Assembly (NCBI RefSeq): GCF_947504145.1
Contig: NZ_CANNGQ010000001.1
Span: 682,001 to 746,000, forward strand
Source of the DNA: an uncultured Microbulbifer sp.
Lineage (GTDB): Bacteria > Pseudomonadota > Gammaproteobacteria > Pseudomonadales > Cellvibrionaceae
DNA length: 64,000 nt
Direction: 5' to 3'
Position numbers and translations under genes: made by a program. This document shows, one piece after another, positions 1-8,606 of this stretch; position 1 is the stretch's first letter; the number at the start of each line of letters is the position of its first letter. The notes beneath the pieces are model-generated. The model did not search any database. It was not told where the DNA came from and saw only the letters and a program-made list of their open reading frames with translations.

Positions 1-1323
1 CGGGCACAATGGCACCTGCTGGACTGGGTAGGGTGCGCAACGCTGGGGGTGCAGAGCCCTGTGGCCGAAAAAATCGCGCGTACGCTGTCGCGTTTTGGCG
101 GGAGCGGGGATCATTTCTGTGTGGATGGTCAGCGCTACGCGTGGGCCGATGCATTGTGGCTAAATGCGGCGGTGGGCAATGTTCTGGAAATGGACGATGT
201 GCACCGCACATCAACGCTGCACCCGGGCCCGGTGGTGATCCCGGCGGCACTGGCGGTGGCTCAGGAAATCAAGGCGTCACCGCGGCAACTGTTACAGGCG
301 ATAGTGATCGGCTACGAGGCGGTGATACGTATCGGCCGCTCACTGGGCCGGGGTCATTATCGCTACTATCACAACACCTCTACCTGCGGCAGCTTTGGTG
401 CAGCGGCGGCTGCCGCGAGCCTGTTGCAACTGTCGCCGGAGCAGTGGGTGTGGGCGCTGGGTAACGCTGGCACACGCACCGGCGGGCTTTGGCAGATGCG
501 TCATGAACCGACCGACAGCAAGCAGCTACACAACGCCGAGGCAGCGCGCACCGGTGTGATGGCCGCAATGCTGGCGGCGGAAGAATTTCGCGGCCCGGCG
601 CGGTTGCTGGAAGGCGCGCAAGGCTTGTACGGCGCTACCTCCGCGGATGCGATGCCGGAAGCGGTAACCGCAGATCCGGAAGGTCCCTGGTTGATCTTTG
701 ATTGCAGTTTTAAGCCCTGGCCTGCCTGCCGGCACACCCACAGTGCAATCGACGGCGCCTTGGCCCTGGACTTGAACTCAGGCCAGGTTCGGGAAATCGA
801 ATCGGTGACAGTGGCGACCTATGCCGAAGCGCTGACATTTTGTGATCGGCCGCTACCCGCCGACCGAATTCAGGCGCAATTCAGTCTGCAACACTGTGTT
901 GCCATCTGCCTGCTGGAGGGGCGGCCACGCCTGGCGTCCTTCGAGGCGGATAAGTTACATCGCCCGTCGGTAGCCGCTTTGCGAGGCAAGGTGCGGGTGC
1001 TCGAAGACCAGGATATTTCCCGGGAATATCCACAGCAGTTTGGTGCTCGGGTCAGCGTGCGCTTCAATGATGGCAGTGAGCAGGTGGTACAGATTGCCGA
1101 TGCCTGGGGCGATCCGGAAAACCCGTTACAACGTCAGGATCTAATGGATAAGTGCCATACCCTGATGTCCGCGGCGCAGGTAAACGGGGGCGCGATTGAC
1201 AAAGTGTGTGAATCGACGCTTCAGCTGCTTGGTGCGGCGTCGCTGGATGGGTGGTTTGCGTCGCTAACCGATGCGCTTGCAGGTAAACCGGAGAGGAAAC
1301 CTGAAAGGAAACCGGAAAAATAG
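1..1323 (+). CDS. MmgE/PrpD family protein, 5' partial
   Basis: The reading frame is open from base 1, so the true start lies before the window; 440 residues are visible. The family contains 2-methylcitrate dehydratase (PrpD), cis-aconitate decarboxylases and iminodisuccinate epimerase, acting on branched di- and tricarboxylates. The typical family block with the asparagine/acidic run NVLEMDDVH, followed by a HPG motif, is at about 178-231, and a GALALD-type segment follows near 750-770. The C terminus ends in an odd repeated lysine/proline tail (KPERKPERKPEK). It faces a CoA-transferase gene convergently across a terminator. Placement beside CoA-transferase, lyase and MaoC genes supports a role with a branched carboxylic acid; the exact substrate cannot be read from the sequence. 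Confidence 0.88.
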   Translation, partial: RAQWHLLDWVGCATLGVQSPVAEKIARTLSRFGGSGDHFCVDGQRYAWADALWLNAAVGNVLEMDDVHRTSTLHPGPVVIPAALAVAQEIKASPRQLLQAIVIGYEAVIRIGRSLGRGHYRYYHNTSTCGSFGAAAAAASLLQLSPEQWVWALGNAGTRTGGLWQMRHEPTDSKQLHNAEAARTGVMAAMLAAEEFRGPARLLEGAQGLYGATSADAMPEAVTADPEGPWLIFDCSFKPWPACRHTHSAIDGALALDLNSGQVREIESVTVATYAEALTFCDRPLPADRIQAQFSLQHCVAICLLEGRPRLASFEADKLHRPSVAALRGKVRVLEDQDISREYPQQFGARVSVRFNDGSEQVVQIADAWGDPENPLQRQDLMDKCHTLMSAAQVNGGAIDKVCESTLQLLGAASLDGWFASLTDALAGKPERKPERKPEK

Positions 1324-1358
1324 TCGAGAAGGACAGAGCCGGGGATACCCCAAAAATA

Positions 1359-1384
1359 ACCGGAGCACTGGCTCCGGTTTTTTC
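1359..1384 (+). terminator. Rho-independent terminator after the PrpD-like gene
   Basis: A perfect stem ACCGGAGC/GCTCCGGT with an ACTG loop is followed by a run of T residues. The opposite strand reads the same hairpin followed by TTATTTTT, so it may also stop the convergent CoA-transferase transcript. Confidence 0.85.
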
Positions 1385-1401
1385 GTTGGGCGCAGTGCGC
1401 A

Positions 1402-2637
1402 TCAGGCCTCGGCGGTTTCCTTTTGTGGCGTGTTCGCTTTGTCCCGCAGAATGCCGCGATCGATCAGGTCCTGAATATCCTGTTCGCTCAAGCCCGCGGC
1501 ACGCGCAATTTCCGTACTGTGCTGGCCGGCGAGGGGCAGGTTGTGTCGAACACCCGGACGGTGAATATCGGCACCGTGTCCCAACTCAATGGGCAGTGCC
1601 GGCAAACGCGCGCTGCCGCCTTCCGGTAAATCCAGGTCGAGCAGGCCACCGCCGTGGTTGAGGTGCGGGTCGTCAAATAAATCGGCGGGTTTGTTGATGG
1701 GGGCGAAGGGAATGCCGGCGCGATCGAGGCGCTGCATCATTTCTTCCTTACTGAGGCTGGCGAACAGGGCTTCGATCTGTGGAATCAGGGTTTCCCGGGC
1801 GGCTACCCGTCCGGCATTGGTTGCCAGGTCTTCGTTCGCTGCCAGCTCATCGAGCGCAAACTCCGCGCAGAAGGCCCGCCACAGGGTGTCACTCACCACG
1901 CCGACAAACACTCGCTCGCCCTCGGCGCTGTGGAAAATATCGTAGATGGACCAGGCACTGCGGCGCACGGACATGGGCGGGGGTTCTTCGCCAGTGACCG
2001 CCTGCTGGGCCATATGCTGCCCAACAAGAAACGCGGTGGTTTCGAACAGGGAACTGGTGACACGCTGGCCTTCGCCGGTGTGCTGGCGCTGTTGCAGTGC
2101 TGAAAGTATGCCAATCACACCAAACATGCCGCCGGTGATATCGACCACTGAGGTGCCCGCGCGCAGCGGCCGGTCTGGCAGGCCCGTCATGTACGCGAGT
2201 CCGCCCATCATCTGGGTGACTTCGTCCAGGGCGGTGCGGTTTTCATAGGGGCCGCTCAGGAAGCCCTTCAGTGAGCAGTACACAATGCCCGGATTGCGCG
2301 CTTTCAGAGCGTCGTATCCGAATCCGAGGCGGTCCATGGCGCCGTGGCGAAAGTTCTCGATCACCACATCCGCGCTGTCGATCAGGTTGAGCGCCAGGGT
2401 GCGTCCTTCATCGGATTTCAGGTCGAGCGCCAGGCTCTTTTTGTTGCGGTTGTACATGGCAAAGTAACCTGCACCCGAACCTTTGAGGCGCCGTGTATTG
2501 TCGCCCTGGTAGGGCTCTACCTTGATGACCTCGGCGCCGAGGTCCGCGAGAATTCCGCCAGCGGCCGGCCCCATCACCATGTGGGTGAATTCGATAACTT
2601 TTATGCCCTGCAGGGGCAGGTTGGGGGTGTCAGCCAT
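1402..2637 (-). CDS. CaiB/BaiF (class III) CoA-transferase, copy 1
   Basis: A 411-residue protein of the formyl-CoA transferase/carnitine-CoA transferase family, which moves CoA between carboxylic acids through an aspartyl-CoA intermediate in the cytoplasm. The N-terminal Rossmann block (GIKVIEF, GAEVIKVEP, NRNKKSLALDL) is intact, and the probable catalytic aspartate is Asp138 in the ALDEVTQ motif. Start supported by GGAG seven bases upstream of the ATG. It is transcribed away from the HMG-CoA-lyase-like gene; the 130-bp gap between them carries an operator-like element. Probably activates an acid produced by the hydrolases of this cluster; donor and acceptor unknown. Confidence 0.92.
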   Translation of the reverse strand: MADTPNLPLQGIKVIEFTHMVMGPAAGGILADLGAEVIKVEPYQGDNTRRLKGSGAGYFAMYNRNKKSLALDLKSDEGRTLALNLIDSADVVIENFRHGAMDRLGFGYDALKARNPGIVYCSLKGFLSGPYENRTALDEVTQMMGGLAYMTGLPDRPLRAGTSVVDITGGMFGVIGILSALQQRQHTGEGQRVTSSLFETTAFLVGQHMAQQAVTGEEPPPMSVRRSAWSIYDIFHSAEGERVFVGVVSDTLWRAFCAEFALDELAANEDLATNAGRVAARETLIPQIEALFASLSKEEMMQRLDRAGIPFAPINKPADLFDDPHLNHGGGLLDLDLPEGGSARLPALPIELGHGADIHRPGVRHNLPLAGQHSTEIARAAGLSEQDIQDLIDRGILRDKANTPQKETAEA

Positions 2638-2713
2638 GGCATTTCTCCGCCGTTCAATTATTGGTTTATCCGGGTTGGCTCGGCAACCGGGGGTAGCTCT
2701 CGCTGCTTAATTG

Positions 2714-2740
2714 CATATATGATATAACAATAGATCTTTT
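2714..2740. promoter_or_regulatory. AT-rich operator-like element between divergent genes
   Basis: This stretch contains ATGATATA, then seven bases, then ATCTTTT. The same two words, nine bases apart, occur at 4617-4640 just upstream of the gntR-type gene. Location between the divergent CoA-transferase and lyase genes suggests a binding site for that regulator. Assignment is inference from the shared words. Confidence 0.4.
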
Positions 2741-2767
2741 AAGCAAGCCGGCAAAGCGAGTTGATCA

Positions 2768-3700
2768 ATGGCAAAGGTGGATATCGAAATCAGTGAGGTG
2801 GGGCCGCGGGATGGGTTACAGAGCATCCCCCAGATCATGGCCACCGAAGACAAGAAGGCGTGGATAAGCGCGTTGGCCGCCGCCGGGTTTGGCGAAATTG
2901 AAGTGGGTTCTTTTGTACCCGCCAAGATCCTGCCGCAGTTGGCGGATACCGCGGAAATTGTGCGTTTTGCGCGAGAAATTCCAGGGGTCACCGTGGCCGT
3001 GCTGGTGCCGAATTTACGCGGCGCCTCCGACGCGGTTGCCGCGGGCGCTCACAAGTTGACGATTCCGCTTTCGGTGAGTGAGACCCACAGCCTGAAAAAC
3101 CTGCGCCGCACGCACGCGCAGGTGCTGGATGAAGTGCGCGGCGTTGCGGATTTGCTGCGGGGATTACCGCAGGCGCAGCGCCCGCATCTGGAGGGCAGTC
3201 TTTCCACCTGTTTTGGCTGCACTCTGGAAGGCGCGGTGAGTGAGGACCTGGTGGTGCGTATGGCGGAAGCCTTGATCGACGCCGGCTGCGACGAAGTGGG
3301 CCTGTCGGATACCACCGGCTACGGCAACCCGGTGCAGGTACGGCGAATGATTGGCCGGGTGCACGAGGCGGTGGGGCGCGATCGCCTCACCGGCATCCAC
3401 TTGCACAATACCCGTGGCCAGGGCCTGGCGAACGTATTGGCGGCGGTGGAAGCCGGCCTGACGACGGTGGATGCTTCAATGGGGGGGATTGGTGGCTGTC
3501 CCTTTGCTCCCGGCGCCAGCGGCAATATCGTGACCGAGGATCTGGTATTCCTGCTGGAGGCCATGGGGCTGCGTACCGGGGTGGACTTCGACAAAATGCT
3601 CGAAGCGCGCAAGGTACTTCAGGCAGCCTTAACCGATGTTCCCCTGTACGGATTCACACCGGATGCGGGGCTGCCGAAGGGGTTTCAGCCGGGCGTTTGA
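2768..3700 (+). CDS. Hydroxymethylglutaryl-CoA lyase family protein
   Basis: A 310-residue TIM-barrel lyase of the HMGL family. HMG-CoA lyase cleaves 3-hydroxy-3-methylglutaryl-CoA to acetoacetate and acetyl-CoA, in leucine breakdown. Visible hallmarks are GPRDGLQ near the N terminus (Arg14, Asp15), the metal-binding IHLHNTRGQG around residue 210 and the active-site cysteine loop GGCPFAPGASGN around residue 244. Length matches the family. No liu/ivd leucine genes are next to it, so it may instead cleave another 3-hydroxy-3-alkyl acyl-CoA made by this cluster. It ends 25 bp from the convergent regulator gene. Confidence 0.9.
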   Translation: MAKVDIEISEVGPRDGLQSIPQIMATEDKKAWISALAAAGFGEIEVGSFVPAKILPQLADTAEIVRFAREIPGVTVAVLVPNLRGASDAVAAGAHKLTIPLSVSETHSLKNLRRTHAQVLDEVRGVADLLRGLPQAQRPHLEGSLSTCFGCTLEGAVSEDLVVRMAEALIDAGCDEVGLSDTTGYGNPVQVRRMIGRVHEAVGRDRLTGIHLHNTRGQGLANVLAAVEAGLTTVDASMGGIGGCPFAPGASGNIVTEDLVFLLEAMGLRTGVDFDKMLEARKVLQAALTDVPLYGFTPDAGLPKGFQPGV

Positions 3701-3717
3701 CTCGATTGCGGAAGTGC

Positions 3718-3734
3718 GCCGGCCACTAGCCGGC
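3718..3734. other. Short GC-rich hairpin between convergent genes
   Basis: GCCGGC-CACTA-GCCGGC forms a six-bp stem that includes the regulator gene's stop codon and follows the lyase gene. There is no T-run, so termination is doubtful. Confidence 0.3.
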
Positions 3735-4517
3735 CTTGAGGTCTTCCGCGGTCAAATCCATCTGGTACTGAAAACGGTCGGGGTGATACAAGACTTGCAT
3801 AAAATCTGCGAGCTTTTCCTCGCCGTTAATTTTGCAGTAGGAGCGCCGGGTCAGGCTGAGTAGTGGTGCACCCGGCGCGATGTCCAGTTCGCTGGCGACC
3901 GGTTCACTGGCGGCGATGGCGCTCAATGTCTGGGTGACGTGTGATATTTCCAGCCCGTGTTCGCGAAAGACTTCCAGTCGCGGCGTCTTGCTAAATTGGC
4001 GTGCGGAAATTTTGCCGTCCAGTCCGGTGGTCCAGCTGACGTAGTGTCCGAAAGGGGAGCCATTTCTCGCCCGGACGCGCTCGAGGTAGAGGGCTTGCTC
4101 TCCGGCCTCCAGTCCCAGTGCTTCCCGTATTTCGGCCGGGGGCTGCAATTGCTCACAGGCGCGGACTTTTACATCCGAGTGGCGAGCCATGCTTTCAATT
4201 TCCTGCAGCATTGCCACCAGCGGCGCTTTCACCGGGCGCGGTTTGTACTGGTAAATAACATGGGTGCCTTTGCCGCGTCTTCGTTCCACAAAACTTTCCG
4301 CAGCCAATTCATCCATGGCGCGCTTGGCGGTAATGCGCGATACCCCAAAGGCTTCCGCTAACTGGAGTTCCGTGGGCATCTGCGCACCGCGCTCGAGCGT
4401 GCCATTCACGATGGCGGTTTTCAGCAGGGTGTAAAGCTGAAAATACAGCGGCGTATGCGTATCTTCCGACAGCGAGTTCAGTTGTTGCTTGGTAAACAGT
4501 TGGGATACGGCGTCCAT
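3726..4517 (-). CDS. GntR family regulator with UTRA domain
   Basis: A 263-residue regulator of the HutC-type GntR subfamily. An N-terminal winged helix (PLYFQLYTLLKTAIVNG, then ELQLAEAFGVSRITAKRAMDEL) spans roughly residues 15-85; the C-terminal UTRA effector-binding domain with LYLERVRA and a late LLSLTRRSY strand fills residues 95-250. UTRA domains bind small catabolites and usually release DNA on binding. The ATG at 4517 is chosen; a GTG at 4613 would add 32 low-complexity residues unlike the family. It is encoded with the two hydrolases and the amidase downstream of a shared AT-rich element and is the likely local repressor of the cluster. Confidence 0.9.
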   Translation of the reverse strand: MDAVSQLFTKQQLNSLSEDTHTPLYFQLYTLLKTAIVNGTLERGAQMPTELQLAEAFGVSRITAKRAMDELAAESFVERRRGKGTHVIYQYKPRPVKAPLVAMLQEIESMARHSDVKVRACEQLQPPAEIREALGLEAGEQALYLERVRARNGSPFGHYVSWTTGLDGKISARQFSKTPRLEVFREHGLEISHVTQTLSAIAASEPVASELDIAPGAPLLSLTRRSYCKINGEEKLADFMQVLYHPDRFQYQMDLTAEDLKAG

Positions 4518-4616
4518 GAGGCGGGCTCTTATGCGGTATGCCCCGGAATCGCGTCGGCACTGTAATATCGGGGCCGGCGCGGCGGGGTGCTGGAGTGGTG
4601 CTGGTGAAAGCACCTA

Positions 4617-4640
4617 ATGATATATCTTTTTATATCTTTT
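4617..4640. promoter_or_regulatory. Operator-like palindrome upstream of the GntR gene
   Basis: GATATATCTTTTTATATC (4619-4636) is an inverted repeat GATATA-N6-TATATC. It shares ATGATATA and ATCTTTT with the element at 2714-2740. Placement 100 bp ahead of the regulator start fits autoregulation; binding is inferred. Confidence 0.4.
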
Positions 4641-4659
4641 GCCAGCGCAGGGAAATTGC

Positions 4660-5601
4660 CTACCCAGGCGCTGCCATCGATTTGCAATGGCTCAGCAGTT
4701 CACCGGCCGGGGCGCTGAACACACCCGGTTGCGCGGTAATAAACCCGAGGGCGCGCTCCAGATACGCGATGCGATGGGGTTGCCCCAGCATCCAGGGATG
4801 AATATTGAGTGCGAGTATGCGGCCGCCGCTGTGTTCGGCTTCCGTCAGCAGGAACCGACAGGCATCTTCGATCTGCTCCTGGTAAGACGCTTCCGAATGC
4901 TGGTTGTTGCGCAGGATGAACTGGTCCTCCAGTTCCGTGGACAACGGCATAGCCCACAGATTGCCGTTGTCTGTGTGGAAGGGATAGGGCATGTCGTCGT
5001 TCACCCAATCGCAAAGATATTCCACCCCTTCGTCGGCGAGCAGGTTGGGGGTATTTTCACTGTGCACCTTCCCCGGGCTGAGCCAGCCCCTGACCGTTTG
5101 CCCGGTGTATTTCTGCAATGTCGCCAGGGTTGCGCGTATTTGTTCGCGCTCCGCTTCCAGCGGTTGGCCGCCGTAATGGGGGCGGTCCATGTTCCAGCCG
5201 TGGGCGATGATCTCGTCACCGCGGGACCGCAGTACCTCCATTAGGTACGGGCTGCGCTCGGCAAGCTCTCCATTGATGGCGAAGGTCGCGCGTATCTGGT
5301 GCTGGTCCAACGCCTTGAGAATCCGGTAGATGCCTACACGATTGCCGTAATCGCGCAGGGAAAAATGCCGCAGATCGGGATAGGGCATGGTCATGCCTCC
5401 CGGGGGCGGGAAGGGTTTTCCCTGTTGATTCAGCGGGAAAAACTGCAGGCTCACATTGACCCACAGGGCCAGCTTCTTGCCGTCTGGCCAGTGCACCGGG
5501 TTGCGCTGGCTGAGCATTTGCCAGTCGTACCAGTTGTGATCCATGCCGTGGCGACGTTGGGGGTATTCGAGGTGGGACTTATCCAGTTGCGAGCTGCTCA
5601 T
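4660..5601 (-). CDS. PuuE-like polysaccharide deacetylase family hydrolase A
   Basis: A 313-residue NodB-fold protein. Its sequence follows the metal-independent allantoinase (PuuE)/cyclic imide hydrolase branch: RDYGNRVG around residue 83, then IRATFAINGE, DEIIAHGWNMD, VRGWLSPGKVHSENTPNLLADEGV and CDWVNDDMPYPF. Members open cyclic amide or imide rings. No signal peptide is present, which argues against cell-wall polysaccharide as substrate. The ATG at 5601 overlaps the upstream paralogue's stop by four bases (ATGA), so translation is likely coupled; an upstream start would run into that gene. The exact ring substrate is unknown. Confidence 0.85.
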   Translation of the reverse strand: MSSSQLDKSHLEYPQRRHGMDHNWYDWQMLSQRNPVHWPDGKKLALWVNVSLQFFPLNQQGKPFPPPGGMTMPYPDLRHFSLRDYGNRVGIYRILKALDQHQIRATFAINGELAERSPYLMEVLRSRGDEIIAHGWNMDRPHYGGQPLEAEREQIRATLATLQKYTGQTVRGWLSPGKVHSENTPNLLADEGVEYLCDWVNDDMPYPFHTDNGNLWAMPLSTELEDQFILRNNQHSEASYQEQIEDACRFLLTEAEHSGGRILALNIHPWMLGQPHRIAYLERALGFITAQPGVFSAPAGELLSHCKSMAAPG

Positions 5602-6554
5602 GCACAGACCTCCGCCGTCATATTGGATTTTTCCGCAATATCCTGACGCGCCTGATCGTAATAATGCGTGCGGTAGTACTCGGCGATTTCGCGGCCGGTG
5701 GTCACCCACACGTCGCTGTGGCCGGTGATGTATTCCAGCGCTTCTTCAAAAGCGCGCAGGCGATGGGGGCAACTTACCTGGTAGTTGTGCGTGGGGATGC
5801 ACATCACCGTGCCACTCTCCGCGCCTTCCGCATACAGCCGGTCAAAATTGTCTTTCAGCATTTGGCCGTAGCGGCGCGGCTCTACCTTGTTCACCACGTA
5901 CGCGATGGTGTCGTTCATCTCCAGAGAATAGGGAATCGACACAAACCGCTTGTTACTGCGCAAGTTGATCGGGGTGGGCTGGTCATCGTGGAACAGATCG
6001 CAGGTGTAATAGCCGGCGTCATCCCCAAACAGCTCGGTGCCTACTTCGGCAAACAGGTCCAGGGTCTGCTCGGAGTGGGAGAGGGCGGGTGCCAGATAAC
6101 CGGCACATTTCTGGCCGGTGTGGCGATAGATGGTTTCAATGGAATCACGAATCATCTCCCGCTCCTGCGCCTCGGACATACCGTAGGTGTAGCGAGTGTT
6201 GTAGATGCCGTGGCTGAAAAATTCCCAGTCGCGCTCCTTGCACAGCGCGATGATTTCCGGATGGTGGTCACACAGAGCCGTGGACAGGGAGATGGAGCCG
6301 CGCACGCCGTATTTATCCAGCACCGCGATCTGGCGCATATGACCGACTCGATTTCCGTAGTCGCGAATACTGTAGCCGGGCACCGCCGGGCTGGGGTGGG
6401 GCCAGGCTTTGCGCTGCGGGTTGGCCGGTGGGTTAAGTTCGTAGAACTCGATGTTGGGCGCCACCCAAAAGGCCAGACGTGCGCCGCCGGGCCATTGAAT
6501 TTTTGGCCGATTTTCGTAGGGCCAGTAATCGTAAAAGCCGGGATCTGCTTTCAT
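5598..6554 (-). CDS. PuuE-like polysaccharide deacetylase family hydrolase B
   Basis: A 318-residue cytoplasmic paralogue of the downstream hydrolase, sharing RDYGNRVG, a WEFFSHGIYNTR-type motif, the HSEQTLDLFAE segment and a late DDQPTP. The two proteins are clearly diverged, so this is an old duplication and they may be subunits of one enzyme or work on different rings. The PuuE branch hydrolyses allantoin-type and imide rings. It sits nine bases downstream of the isochorismatase-type amidase, so ring opening and amide hydrolysis are encoded together. Substrate inference comes from neighbours only. Confidence 0.85.
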   Translation of the reverse strand: MKADPGFYDYWPYENRPKIQWPGGARLAFWVAPNIEFYELNPPANPQRKAWPHPSPAVPGYSIRDYGNRVGHMRQIAVLDKYGVRGSISLSTALCDHHPEIIALCKERDWEFFSHGIYNTRYTYGMSEAQEREMIRDSIETIYRHTGQKCAGYLAPALSHSEQTLDLFAEVGTELFGDDAGYYTCDLFHDDQPTPINLRSNKRFVSIPYSLEMNDTIAYVVNKVEPRRYGQMLKDNFDRLYAEGAESGTVMCIPTHNYQVSCPHRLRAFEEALEYITGHSDVWVTTGREIAEYYRTHYYDQARQDIAEKSNMTAEVCA

Positions 6555-6563
6555 GCCCGCACC

Positions 6564-7232
6564 TCAATCGTTGCTGCCATTGAGCCACTCGAACACCTCG
6601 GCCACATCCACCACGTCGGCGTACTTCAGTGAGAGGTCGGTGAGGTTGGCAAAGTGGTAGCTCTCGTGTTTATCGGCCACGCACTCTTCGGGCACGATGG
6701 TGCGGTAGCCCCGTGACAAGCTGTCTACTGCCGTGGCCCGAATACAGCCGGAGGTGGAACCGCCGGTAATCACCACGGTATCGACCTGGTGCCATACCAG
6801 CAGGGATTGCAGCTGGGTTTCAAAAAAGGCACTGGGCATTTTTTTGCAGTAAATCACATCCCGCTGCCGGTCGATCTCGAGGCGGTCGTCGAACTGGCTG
6901 CGCTCACTGTCAAATTTGATGTTCTGCAGGGAGTCGGGGGTATCGGTGCGGGTACCCCAGACGCCGGCATCTTCAGCGGAGTCCATGTACGCCACCTGAG
7001 TCCACACTACCGGCCAGCCTTTTTCCCGAAACACTTTGGCCAGCTCGTTGATGTGGTGCATCTGGTCTGGGTCGGTTGCGTAGGCGGTTTTGAACAGATC
7101 GGTGCGGGTGTAGGCCTTCTGAGGGTCGACGTTGACGAGCACGGCCTTGTTGCCGAAGCCGAACCGTTTGCGCGCAGGATTGGCCTTGATTTCCTCGTAG
7201 AGTTCGCGGGCGGTCTTGTTGCTTGTTTCCAT
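6564..7232 (-). CDS. Isochorismatase-family cysteine hydrolase (amidase)
   Basis: A 222-residue cysteine hydrolase. The family triad is visible: Asp36 in VNVDPQ, Lys131 (or Lys130) in YCKKMPSAFF and Cys163 in GGSTSGCIRATA, preceded by the usual cis-peptide region. Relatives include N-carbamoylsarcosine amidase, nicotinamidase, ureidoacrylate and maleamate amidohydrolases. With ring-opening hydrolases directly downstream in the same operon, release of ammonia (or carbamate) from a half-amide is the most economical role. ATG at 7232 is preferred over the GTG three bases earlier because AAGG lies seven bases ahead. It is divergent from the RedY-like operon. Confidence 0.88.
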   Translation of the reverse strand: METSNKTARELYEEIKANPARKRFGFGNKAVLVNVDPQKAYTRTDLFKTAYATDPDQMHHINELAKVFREKGWPVVWTQVAYMDSAEDAGVWGTRTDTPDSLQNIKFDSERSQFDDRLEIDRQRDVIYCKKMPSAFFETQLQSLLVWHQVDTVVITGGSTSGCIRATAVDSLSRGYRTIVPEECVADKHESYHFANLTDLSLKYADVVDVAEVFEWLNGSND

Positions 7233-7432
7233 CACTCAGCCTTGTTGTTGCTTCTCGTATTGGCATCATTTGACGTGACCGGGGGGTAACTGTCAGCTGT
7301 GCCAGTTTGATGGCATAGGTATACCCCGGCGATGTGCCCGCCAACACGACAAAAGTCAAAGATGGCGCCCGCCGATTGGGTGACCATAGCTTCGCAATCC
7401 ATCACCAAACGTGTTTCTGCGAGGTTACCGCC

Positions 7433-7741
7433 ATGACCATGATTGTTGTCCTCTTCAACCTCAAATCCGGTGTGAATGCCTCCGACTACGAGGAATGGGC
7501 GCGCACCACGGATCTGCCCAATGTGAACCGGCTGCCGTCTGTCGCCCAGTTTTCCGTGCTGCGCACCACCGGTCTGCTCGGCTCCGACGCGCCGGCACCT
7601 TTTCAGTATGTGGAACTGCTGGAAGTGAAGGATATGGCCCAGCTTGGTGGCGATGTATCCAGTGAGACCATGCAGAAGGTCGCTGCCGAGTTTCAGCAGT
7701 TTGCCGACAACCCGCAGTTCATGTTGACCGAGAGTATTTGA
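7433..7741 (+). CDS. RedY/HapK-like small protein
   Basis: A 102-residue protein beginning MTMIVVLFNLKSGV, with the pattern YEEWARTTDLPNVNRLPSV and a later YVELLEVKDM strand. This looks like the RedY-like HapK family, small ferredoxin-like alpha/beta dimers known from prodigiosin-type gene clusters, where they assist pathway chemistry. Family recognition is by eye and moderately secure; function here is unknown. Start chosen for GAGG ten bases upstream. It leads a seven-gene operon with 10 bp to the SDR gene. Confidence 0.65.
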   Translation: MTMIVVLFNLKSGVNASDYEEWARTTDLPNVNRLPSVAQFSVLRTTGLLGSDAPAPFQYVELLEVKDMAQLGGDVSSETMQKVAAEFQQFADNPQFMLTESI

Positions 7742-7751
7742 GGAGGCGGCC

Positions 7752-8606
7752 ATGACCAATCTGGCAAGTAAATATCCGGAACTTGAAGGCAAGGTCGCCG
7801 TCATTACCGGTGCCGGGCGCAAGCAGGGCCTCGGGGAAATGATGGCCCGTCGCCTGGCGGCCGAAGGTGTGAAAGTGGTGCTGACCGATATCGGCGCCGC
7901 CGCCGGCAGTAACCTGCCCGCAGATGCCATTGGTACCAGTGAAGAGCTTGAGCAGATCGCCGCGGATATCCGCGCGGCCGGTGGCGATGTCGCCACCTTT
8001 GCTTGCAATGTACTGGAGCCGGCAGAAGTGGAAGCCGCTGCAGAGTTTGCACGAGGTCAATACGGGGCGCTGGATATCTGGGTCAACAATGCCGGCGTCG
8101 GCTACCTGATGCAGCCGATCGTTGAAATGGATGACGACAAATGGGACACCGTGCTGGGCGTCAACCTCCGCGGAGCCTTCCTGGGGATCAAATACGCCGC
8201 ACGCGCGATGATTGCCCAGGGTCGCGGCGGCCGCATTATCAATATCGGCAGCCAGGCCTCCAAGTCCGGTTTCCCGCACGCGTCTGCATACACCGCATCG
8301 AAGCACGGTCTGGTGGGCCTGACCCGTTCTGCCGCTATGGAGCTCGGGCCGGAAAAGATCACCGTGAACACCATTTGTCCGAACCATATCACCACCGGTC
8401 TCGGTGCCTGGCAGAACGCGCACTTCTCCGAAGTGACTGGCAAGGGCCACGACAAATATATGGAAGATATGCGCGCGCGTATTCCGCTTGGTCGCCCGGG
8501 CCTGCAGGAAGATGTTGCCAAGGCCTGCGCCTTCCTGTGCTCTGATGAAGCCAGCTATATCACCGGCGAATCCATGAATGTCTCCGGTGGTGAGGAGTAC
8601 CACTAA
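7752..8606 (+). CDS. SDR family NAD(P)-dependent oxidoreductase
   Basis: A 284-residue short-chain dehydrogenase. The cofactor loop TGAGRKQGLG is at residues 19-28, NNAG follows near residue 114, and the catalytic YTASK motif is near residue 180, with a C-terminal TGESMNVSGG segment. It would oxidise or reduce a hydroxyl/keto group, but the substrate is not predictable. GAGGAGG stands just before the ATG, and the stop overlaps the next gene's start (TAATG). An insertion-like stretch after the first beta strand (about residues 40-60) is longer than in minimal FabG proteins. Confidence 0.92.
   Translation: MTNLASKYPELEGKVAVITGAGRKQGLGEMMARRLAAEGVKVVLTDIGAAAGSNLPADAIGTSEELEQIAADIRAAGGDVATFACNVLEPAEVEAAAEFARGQYGALDIWVNNAGVGYLMQPIVEMDDDKWDTVLGVNLRGAFLGIKYAARAMIAQGRGGRIINIGSQASKSGFPHASAYTASKHGLVGLTRSAAMELGPEKITVNTICPNHITTGLGAWQNAHFSEVTGKGHDKYMEDMRARIPLGRPGLQEDVAKACAFLCSDEASYITGESMNVSGGEEYH

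Noticed and set aside
5664-6632. Long plus-strand open frame opposite the deacetylase gene
   Set aside because: It is the antisense shadow of a clearly conserved PuuE-like gene, and its sequence shows no family motifs.
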